A stretch of 5,516 bases of DNA from Methylovorus glucosotrophus (GTDB taxonomy: Bacteria; Pseudomonadota; Gammaproteobacteria; Burkholderiales; Methylophilaceae), in contig NZ_VMSE01000003.1 of assembly GCF_009858335.1 (NCBI RefSeq), positions 1 to 5,516 of the forward strand. Direction: 5' to 3'. Under the pieces are notes generated by a model, which saw nothing but the letters and a program-made list of their open reading frames with translations, had not been told where the DNA came from and made no database searches. The first letter of the stretch is position 1; the number at the start of each line of letters is the position of its first letter. Below, piece after piece: positions 1-5,516 of the stretch. The position numbers were made by a program, and so were the translations under genes.

Positions 1-4
1 AGAA

Positions 5-119
5 GCTTGGCGGTGACCTACTTTCGCATACGAGAAGTATACTATCATTGGCGCAGAATCGTTTCACGGCCCTGTTCGAGATGGGAAGGGGTGGTTCCAA
101 TTCGCTATGGCCGCCAAGC
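5..119 (-). rRNA. rrf: 5S ribosomal RNA
   Basis: This is the 5S rRNA of the large ribosomal subunit, last gene of the operon. Its two ends form the closing helix I: GCTTGGCGG (RNA 5' end, positions 119-111) pairs with CCGCCAAGC (13-5) over nine perfect base pairs. Inside are hallmark 5S stretches, including CATCTCGAACAGGGCCGTGA and GCGAAAGTAGGT. The length of about 115 nt fits betaproteobacterial 5S; the E. coli molecule is 120 nt. The mature ends are placed from helix I and may be off by one to three bases, with 120 and 4 possible outer ends. It lies about 169 nt downstream of 23S. Only four bases remain before the window ends, so the terminator is not visible. Confidence 0.96.
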
Positions 120-131
120 ATAACCGGTAGT

Positions 132-153
132 GCTTGAGATGGTGCATTCAAGC
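132..153 (-). other. Hairpin upstream of 5S
   Basis: In the RNA, GCUUGA (153-148) can pair with UCAAGC (137-132) around a 10-nt loop. It lies 12 nt before the 5S start. It may define the pre-5S 5' flank; this role is inference. Confidence 0.45.
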
Positions 154-166
154 CCTGTTAAGCTTT

Positions 167-186
167 GCATGTTCGTTCGAACACGC
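167..186 (-). other. Hairpin GCGUGUUC-GAAC-GAACAUGC in 23S-5S spacer
   Basis: Eight consecutive pairs (one of them G-U) close a GAAC tetraloop in the RNA, from 186 to 167. The stem is compact and has no U tract after it, so it does not look like a terminator. It is more likely a structural element of the spacer. Confidence 0.55.
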
Positions 187-190
187 TGAC

Positions 191-208
191 CTTGTCCTTG
201 CAGACAAG
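191..208 (-). other. Hairpin CUUGUC-UGCAAG-GACAAG in 23S-5S spacer
   Basis: A six-base-pair perfect stem with a 6-nt loop is seen directly at 208-191. It sits just past the segment that is complementary to the upstream spacer boxA (217-211), so it may mark the outer base of the extended 23S precursor fold. No function is established. Confidence 0.5.
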
Positions 209-261
209 CGTCTTTAAAAAACAGAAGAAGTAAAGTATGCGTATTGATTGCGCTTTAGAGC

Positions 262-286
262 AACCTTGAACTCAAGTTTCAAGGTT
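262..286 (-). other. Alternative hairpin overlapping the 23S 3' arm
   Basis: RNA AACCUUGAA (286-278) can pair with UUCAAGGUU (270-262) in nine perfect base pairs around a 7-nt loop. This uses bases that also belong to the long-range 23S stem, so the two structures exclude each other over most of this stretch. Which forms first during transcription cannot be told by eye. Confidence 0.6.
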
Positions 287-290
287 ATAG
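268..290 (-). other. 23S processing stem, 3' arm
   Basis: This segment pairs antiparallel with 3192-3170 on the other side of 23S. Counting the two outermost mature bases, 292-268 matches 3168-3192 at 24 of 25 positions, including G-U pairs; the only mismatch is C283/C3177. In proteobacteria such a helix is cut on both strands by RNase III to release pre-23S, and exonucleases then trim the ends. Part of the arm can instead form a local hairpin (286-262). Confidence 0.85.
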
Positions 291-524
291 GATCAAGCCT
301 CACGAGCAATTAGTAACGGTCAGCTTAATGCATTACTGCACTTCCACATCCGTCCTATCAACGTCCTGGTCTCGAACGACTCTTTAGTGTGCTTAAAGCA
401 CAGGGAAGTCTCATCTTGAGGCAAGTTTCACGCTTAGATGCTTTCAGCGTTTATCTCTTCCGGATTTAGCTACCCGGCTATGCCATTGGCATGACAACCG
501 GTCCACCAGAGATCCGTCCACTCC

Positions 525-538
525 GGTCCTCTCGTACT
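525..538 (-). other. Sarcin-ricin loop of 23S
   Basis: The minus strand reads AGTACGAGAGGACC, the near-universal loop that contacts translational GTPases and is the target of ribotoxins. It is intact, which supports a functional 23S copy. Confidence 0.95.
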
Positions 539-624
539 AGGAGCAGCCCCCCTCAAACTTCCAACGCCCACGGCAGATAGGGACCAAACTGTCTCACGAC
601 GTTTTAAACCCAGCTCACGTACCA

Positions 625-657
<33 letters not shown>

Positions 658-662
658 GGCTA

Positions 663-705
<43 letters not shown>

Positions 706-731
706 CCCGTCGATATGAACTCTTGGGAGGA

Positions 732-805
<74 letters not shown>

Positions 806-909
806 TGACCTGCTTTCGCACCTGCTCGACCTGTCCGTCTCGCAGTCAAGCAACCTTATGCCATTGCACTATCAGTACGATTTCCGACCGTACCTAGGTT
901 ACCTTCGCA

Positions 910-956
<47 letters not shown>

Positions 957-1108
957 CCATACACGGTCCCCGATCCAGATAATGGACCTAGGTTAGAACC
1001 TCAACAACATCAGGGTGGTATTTCAAGGTTGACTCCACAAGAACTGGCGTCCCTGCTTCAAAGTCTCCCACCTATCCTACACAAATCTTGTCAAAGTCCA
1101 ATGTAAAG

Positions 1109-1140
<32 letters not shown>

Positions 1141-1221
1141 AGCCGCGGGTAGATTGCATCTTCACAAACATTTCAACTTCGCTGAGTCCCGAGAGGAGAC
1201 AGTGTGGCCATCGTTACGCCA

Positions 1222-1304
<83 letters not shown>

Positions 1305-1996
1305 AATCAAGAGCTTGCACCCCATCATTTAACCTTCCGGCACCGGGCAGGCGTCACACCGTATACGTCCACTTTCGTGTTTGCACAGTGCTGTGTTTTT
1401 ATTAAACAGTCGCAGCCACCTTTTCACTGCAACCCCATCGGCCTTCGAGAGTAAATCTCTACAACCTACCGGGGCGCACCTTCTCCCGAAGTTACGGTGC
1501 TAATTTGCCGAGTTCCTTCTCCCGGGTTCTCTCAAGCGCCTTAGAATTCTCATCCTGCCCACCTGTGTCGGTTTGCGGTACGGTCTCAATATAACTGAAG
1601 CTTAGTGGCTTTTCTTGGAAGCTTGGTATCAATCACTTCGTGCACAAGTGCACTCGTCGTCACGCCTCAGAATTGACCCTCCGGATTTGCCTAAAGGATC
1701 TCCCTACACGCTTAAACCACCTATTCCAACAGATGGCTGACCTAACCTTCTCCGTCCCCACATCGCATTACATTGAGGTACAGGAATATTAACCTGTTTC
1801 CCATCAGCTACGCATCTCTGCCTCACCTTAGGGGCCGACTCACCCTGCGCCGATGAACGTTGCGCAGGAAACCTTGGGCTTTCGGCGAGGGAGCTTTTCA
1901 CTCCCTTTATCGCTACTCATGTCAGCATTCGCACTTCTGATACCTCCAGCATTCCTCACAGAACACCTTCGCAGGCCTACAGAACGCTCTCCTACC

Positions 1997-2014
1997 ATGC
2001 ATATAAATATGCAT
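1997..2014 (-). other. 23S helix 45 stem-loop, A/T-rich, no insertion
   Basis: ATGCATAT and ATATGCAT (1997-2004 and 2007-2014) form an 8-bp inverted repeat with a 2-nt centre. It sits at the place of helix 45 (E. coli about 1165-1185), between GAAGCTGCGG and GGTAGGAGAGCG. Helix 45 is a known site of intervening sequences in some bacteria, including some low-GC betaproteobacteria. Here it is the short uninterrupted form, although its sequence is strikingly A/T-rich. Confidence 0.75.
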
Positions 2015-2068
2015 CCGCAGCTTCGGTTACGTGCTTAGCCCCGTTACATCTTCCGCGCGGGACGACTC

Positions 2069-2136
<68 letters not shown>

Positions 2137-2167
2137 CTTCCCACTTCGTTTTCCACTTAGCACGTCA

Positions 2168-2203
<36 letters not shown>

Positions 2204-3169
2204 CTTGACCACGGACGTTAGCACCCATGGTCTGTCTCCCGTGATTGCACTTCTCGGTATTCGGAGTTTGCAATGGTTTGGTAAGCTCTTATGAGCCCCC
2301 TAGCCATAACAGTGCTCTACCCCCAAGAGTGAGACACGAGGCACTACCTAAATAGTTTTCGGAGAGAACCAGCTATTTCCAAGTTTGTTTAGCCTTTCAC
2401 CCCTATCCACAGCTCATCCCCTAATTTTTCAACATTAGTGGGTTCGGACCTCCAGTACCTGTTACGGCACCTTCATCCTGGCCATGGATAGATCACTTGG
2501 TTTCGGGTCTACACCCAGCAACTATCGCCCTATTCGGACTCGCTTTCGCTACGCCTCCCCTATCGGTTAAGCTTGCTACTGAATGTAAGTCGCTGACCCA
2601 TTATACAAAAGGTACGCAGTCACCCCTTACGAGGCTCCCACTGTTTGTATGCATGCGGTTTCAGGTTCTATTTCACTCCCCTCCCGGGGTTCTTTTCGCC
2701 TTTCCCTCACGGTACTGGTTCACTATCGGTCGATTACGAGTATTTAGCCTTGGAGGATGGTCCCCCCATGTTCAGACAGGATTTCACGTGTCCCGCCCTA
2801 CTTGTCGTTATCCTAGTTCCACAAACGGGATTTCGTATACGGGGCTATCACCCGCTATGGCCGGACTTTCCATTCCGTTCTACTATCGCGTCTGCTAAAA
2901 ATAACAGGCTTTTCCGGGTTCGCTCGCCACTACTTCCGGAATCTCGGTTGATTTCTTTTCCTCGAGCTACTTAGATGTTTCAGTTCACTCGGTTCGCTTC
3001 GCTTCTCCTATATATTCAGAGAGCGATACCCTTGCGGGTGGGTTTCCCCATTCGGACATTCCCGGATCAAAGCTTATTTGCCAGCTCCCCGAGACTTTTC
3101 GCAGGCTACCACGTCCTTCATCGCCTGTAATCGCCAAGGCATCCACCACATGCACTTATTCGCTTGACC

Positions 3170-3192
3170 CTATAACGTTAAAACCTGAGCCC
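3170..3192 (-). other. 23S processing stem, 5' arm
   Basis: This segment pairs with 290-268 after 23S. The helix runs outward from the mature 5' end for 23 positions with one C-C mismatch (3177/283) and some G-U pairs. The expected function is RNase III recognition for release of pre-23S; this is family knowledge plus visible complementarity. Confidence 0.85.
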
Positions 3193-3211
3193 TTTTAAAC
3201 TCAAATCTCGT

Positions 3212-3233
3212 GACCAACGAGTAGTAGTCGGTC
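3212..3233 (-). other. Spacer hairpin close to 23S 5' arm
   Basis: RNA GACCGAC (3233-3227) pairs with GUUGGUC (3218-3212) in seven base pairs, one of them G-U, with an 8-nt loop. It lies 19 nt upstream of the processing stem. Confidence 0.6.
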
Positions 3234-3243
3234 CGCTATAGGC

Positions 3244-3258
3244 TTGCTTCTAAAGCAA
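3244..3258 (-). other. Spacer hairpin UUGCUU-UAG-AAGCAA
   Basis: Six perfect base pairs enclose a 3-nt loop in the RNA from 3258 to 3244. This is a local fold in the 16S-23S spacer with no assigned role. Confidence 0.5.
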
Positions 3259-3315
3259 CTTATTTGAATCCGCTTATTTCTTTCGAACTAAACGAGCTCA
3301 AATGTTTTGATTTCT

Positions 3316-3324
3316 GCAATCAAT
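3316..3324 (-). other. Outer 23S-flank complementary segment (inner block)
   Basis: RNA AUUGAUUGC (3324-3316) is perfectly complementary to GCAAUCAAU (251-243) in the 23S-5S spacer. The order is collinear with the inner processing stem, so it can extend the 23S precursor helix outward. Confidence 0.6.
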
Positions 3325-3333
3325 TACCCATTT

Positions 3334-3369
3334 GAACACTCAGAACCTCATCACAAAGTTCCTGTGTTC
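3334..3369 (-). other. Branched hairpin in 16S-23S spacer
   Basis: RNA GAACAC (3369-3364) pairs with GUGUUC (3339-3334). Inside it, AG-(G)-AAC and GUUCU can add five pairs with one bulged G. It lies exactly between the two spacer segments that are complementary to the 23S-5S spacer, so it could be a side arm at a junction. Confidence 0.55.
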
Positions 3370-3370
3370 T

Positions 3371-3382
3371 CTTTACTTCTTC
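3371..3382 (-). other. Outer 23S-flank complementary segment (middle block)
   Basis: RNA GAAGAAGUAAAG (3382-3371) is perfectly complementary over 12 nt to CUUUACUUCUUC (235-224) in the 23S-5S spacer. It begins 5 nt after the spacer boxA. Confidence 0.7.
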
Positions 3383-3387
3383 CATTT

Positions 3388-3399
3388 TGTTAAAGATCA
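3388..3399 (-). promoter_or_regulatory. Spacer boxA (antitermination signal before 23S)
   Basis: The minus strand reads TGATCTTTAACA, which differs from the leader boxA TGCTCTTTAACA at one of 12 positions. In proteobacteria, boxA in nascent rRNA binds NusB-S10 and keeps RNA polymerase resistant to Rho; a second copy in the 16S-23S spacer is common. Seven of its bases (UCUUUAA, 3396-3390) are complementary to UUAAAGA (217-211) downstream of 23S. Confidence 0.85.
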
Positions 3400-3401
3400 A
3401 T

Positions 3402-3418
3402 CCGGCTTTAAAAGCCAG
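3402..3418 (-). promoter_or_regulatory. Hairpin immediately before spacer boxA
   Basis: RNA CUGGCUU (3418-3412) pairs with AAGCCGG (3408-3402) in seven base pairs, one U-G, with a 3-nt UUA loop. It ends two bases before boxA. By position it could act like boxB in the rrn boxB-boxA order, but its sequence is unlike the leader hairpin. No terminator-like U tract follows. Confidence 0.5.
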
Positions 3419-3467
3419 AAATAAATACAGCAACCTGCACTTATTTCTAACTTCTTCATCAAGGTAG

Positions 3468-3543
3468 TGGTGGAGGATGACGGGATCGAACCGACGACCC
3501 CCTGCTTGCAAAGCAGGTGCTCTCCCAGCTGAGCTAATCCCCC
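3468..3543 (-). tRNA. tRNA-Ala (anticodon UGC)
   Basis: A 76-nt tRNA with encoded CCA, from GGGGGATTAGCTC to CTCCACCA. The acceptor stem GGGGGAT/ATCCTCC contains the G3-U70 wobble pair, the main identity element for alanyl-tRNA synthetase. The anticodon loop reads CTTTGCAAG, with TGC at 3510-3508. The D loop (AGCTCAGCTGGGAGAGC) and T loop (GGTTCGATCC) are canonical. It lies 14 nt after tRNA-Ile in the 16S-23S spacer, the usual Ile-Ala order of proteobacterial operons, and is co-transcribed with the rRNAs. It would be released by RNase P and 3' processing enzymes. Confidence 0.98.
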
Positions 3544-3557
3544 TACTCGGGTGAATC

Positions 3558-3634
3558 TGGTGGGTCTGGTTGGGCTCGAACCAACGACCCCCGCCTTATC
3601 AAGACGGTGCTCTAACCAGCTGAGCTACAGACCC
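3558..3634 (-). tRNA. tRNA-Ile (anticodon GAU)
   Basis: A 77-nt tRNA with encoded CCA. The acceptor stem GGGTCTG/CAGACCC is seven perfect pairs with A73 as discriminator. The anticodon loop reads CTTGATAAG, with GAT at 3600-3598, decoding AUC and AUU. The D arm (TAGCTCAGCTGGTTAGAGCA) and T loop (GGTTCGAGCC) are canonical. It is the first spacer tRNA, 74 nt after the 16S 3' end, and is followed by tRNA-Ala after a 14-nt linker. It is co-transcribed with the rRNAs. Confidence 0.98.
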
Positions 3635-5253
<1,619 letters not shown>

Positions 5254-5273
5254 AATTCCCAACTATTACTTGT

Positions 5274-5291
5274 GACCCCAATAAAGGGGTC
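5274..5291 (-). other. Leader hairpin GACCCC-UUUAUU-GGGGUC
   Basis: Six perfect base pairs, five of them G-C apart from the A-U next to the closing pair, enclose a 6-nt A/U loop. It lies 20 nt upstream of the mature 16S 5' end. There is no U tract after it. A role in 16S leader folding or processing (RNase E/G region) is possible but not shown. Confidence 0.6.
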
Positions 5292-5382
5292 GGTATGTCG
5301 CTTGGCTTAATTCTCAAATGAATCTAGGTATTTCTACAAAGTTTCATTCAAGGTGTTAAGCACTTATGTATCTTGAGTGTCA

Positions 5383-5397
5383 CCCGGCATTACCGGG
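5383..5397 (-). other. Leader hairpin CCCGG-UAAUG-CCGGG
   Basis: Five G-C pairs enclose a 5-nt loop. It follows the 16S processing arm by 14 nt, and no run of U follows, so it is not a typical intrinsic terminator. Confidence 0.6.
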
Positions 5398-5411
5398 CCG
5401 ACTTCACAAAA

Positions 5412-5440
5412 CCACAAGCACTCACACCTATCGATTGTTC
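5412..5440 (-). other. 16S processing stem, 5' arm
   Basis: This leader segment pairs over 29 consecutive positions with 3691-3663 after 16S. Its G/U-rich part (GGTGTGAGTGCTTGTGG) also lies where boxC sits in the enterobacterial boxB-boxA-boxC leader. The helix would be the RNase III site for pre-16S. Confidence 0.9.
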
Positions 5441-5444
5441 AGTT

Positions 5445-5456
5445 TGTTAAAGAGCA
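5445..5456 (-). promoter_or_regulatory. Leader boxA (rRNA antitermination)
   Basis: The minus strand reads TGCTCTTTAACA, the classical rrn boxA. It is known to bind the NusB-S10 dimer and, with other Nus factors, to protect the long untranslated transcript from Rho. It lies about 45-50 nt after the probable transcription start and 4 nt before the 16S processing stem. Its first seven bases are complementary to 3662-3656, downstream of 16S. Confidence 0.92.
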
Positions 5457-5482
5457 GGTACTTCTTACTTCGCTTTCACTCA

Positions 5483-5498
5483 TCAACGTTTCCGTTGA
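5483..5498 (-). promoter_or_regulatory. boxB-like leader hairpin with GAAA loop
   Basis: RNA UCAACG-GAAA-CGUUGA (5498-5483) forms six perfect pairs closed by a GNRA tetraloop. It lies between the promoter and boxA, the position of boxB in enterobacterial rrn leaders, which have the order boxB-boxA-boxC. The assignment is by position and shape. Confidence 0.6.
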
Positions 5499-5500
5499 GA

Positions 5501-5513
5501 GGTGCGCATTATA
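5501..5513 (-). promoter_or_regulatory. rRNA promoter -10 element and GC-rich discriminator
   Basis: A perfect TATAAT (5513-5508) is followed by GCGCACC (5507-5501). Transcription probably starts near 5503-5501. A GC-rich discriminator after a consensus -10 is typical of growth-rate and stringent control by ppGpp and DksA in proteobacterial rRNA P1 promoters. The -35 and UP elements fall outside the window. Confidence 0.8.
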
Positions 5514-5516
5514 CAG

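Larger units (their letters stand above)
120..288 (-). other. 23S-5S transcribed spacer
   Basis: This spacer of about 169 nt is removed during rRNA maturation. It holds no tRNA and no plausible gene. Its 23S-proximal part (288-268) is the 3' arm of the 23S processing stem. Its middle part (251-211) is complementary in three blocks to the 16S-23S spacer. Its 5S-proximal part folds into three local hairpins, at 191-208, 167-186 and 132-153. Cleavage to release pre-5S (RNase E in E. coli) would fall in this region, but I cannot assign a site from sequence alone. Confidence 0.85.
3170..3467 (-). other. tRNA-Ala to 23S transcribed spacer
   Basis: These 298 nt of A/T-rich spacer contain no credible gene. 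In RNA order they hold a hairpin (3418-3402), a boxA copy (3399-3388), a segment complementary to the 23S-5S spacer (3382-3371), a branched hairpin (3369-3334), a second complementary segment (3324-3316), two local hairpins (3258-3244 and 3233-3212) and the 5' arm of the 23S processing stem. A 63-codon frame here (3511-3320) begins inside the tRNA-Ala anticodon region and is judged spurious. Confidence 0.85.
5254..5503 (-). other. rRNA operon leader (5' transcribed region)
   Basis: About 250 nt lie between the likely transcription start and 16S. There is no plausible gene. In transcript order the region holds a GAAA-capped hairpin, boxA, the 5' arm of the 16S processing stem, a CCCGG hairpin, an A/T-rich stretch where I see no clear structure, and a GACCCC hairpin 20 nt before 16S. 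Confidence 0.85.

Noticed and set aside
1997..2014. A/T-rich inverted repeat considered as a possible 23S intervening sequence.
   Set aside because: It is only as long as the normal helix 45, and the total 23S length shows no insertion.
1704..2038. Small frames on both strands around 23S helix 45 (65 codons minus, 61 codons plus).
   Set aside because: Both sit within 23S; the sequence is explained by rRNA conservation.
2497..2974. Two overlapping plus-strand frames (133 and 109 codons).
   Set aside because: They are antisense to 23S and match the pattern of known spurious rRNA-antisense proteins.
3320..3511. 63-codon minus-strand frame across tRNA-Ala and the 16S-23S spacer, with a fairly protein-like C-terminal part.
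   Set aside because: It starts at a non-ATG codon inside the tRNA-Ala anticodon region, has no ribosome binding site, and its body coincides with boxA and structured processing elements.
5274..5397. Two G/C-rich leader hairpins considered as intrinsic terminators or attenuators.
   Set aside because: Neither is followed by a U tract, and both lie within an antiterminated rRNA leader.

Overview
This window is one almost complete ribosomal RNA operon read entirely on the minus strand, so transcription runs from right to left. In transcript order it contains: promoter -10 element and leader (5516-5254), 16S rRNA (5253-3709), tRNA-Ile(GAU) (3634-3558), tRNA-Ala(UGC) (3543-3468), a spacer with a second boxA (3467-3170), 23S rRNA (3169-289), a 23S-5S spacer (288-120) and 5S rRNA (119-5). 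I see no protein-coding gene. All open reading frames of 60-140 codons lie antisense to, or inside, rRNA, tRNA or structured spacer.

The 16S sequence points to a betaproteobacterium of the order Burkholderiales, most likely near the Alcaligenaceae. Signs are the GCAACGCGAAAAACCTTACC stretch, the 3' tail ending CCTCCTTT, the Ile-Ala tRNA pair in the spacer and a 23S of about 2881 nt. The spacers are A/T-rich, which hints at a low-GC member such as the Taylorella/Oligella/Pelistega group, but I cannot fix the genus by eye. The functional centres I checked look intact: 530 loop, decoding site, anti-Shine-Dalgarno, L11/GTPase region, A2058/A2059, peptidyl-transferase loop and sarcin-ricin loop. 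No 23S intervening sequence is seen at helix 25 or helix 45.

The most interesting content is in the non-mature RNA. The leader has a perfect TATAAT with a GC-rich discriminator, then a GAAA-capped hairpin (boxB-like), then boxA TGCTCTTTAACA. A near-identical boxA (TGATCTTTAACA) lies between tRNA-Ala and 23S, directly after another hairpin. 16S is flanked by a 29-bp processing stem in which all departures from Watson-Crick pairing are G-U pairs. 23S is flanked by a 25-position stem with one mismatch, followed outward by three further collinear complementary segments. Both boxA sequences are themselves complementary to RNA made after the rRNA they precede (16S: 7 bp; 23S: 7 bp). The antitermination signal could therefore be drawn into the processing helix once the rRNA has been transcribed.

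The window cuts the operon at both ends. The -35 element, UP element and any Fis sites lie beyond position 5516, and the terminator lies to the left of position 1. This is ordinary core-genome sequence. I find no evidence for a new protein system; the findings concern RNA structure, regulation and annotation hygiene.
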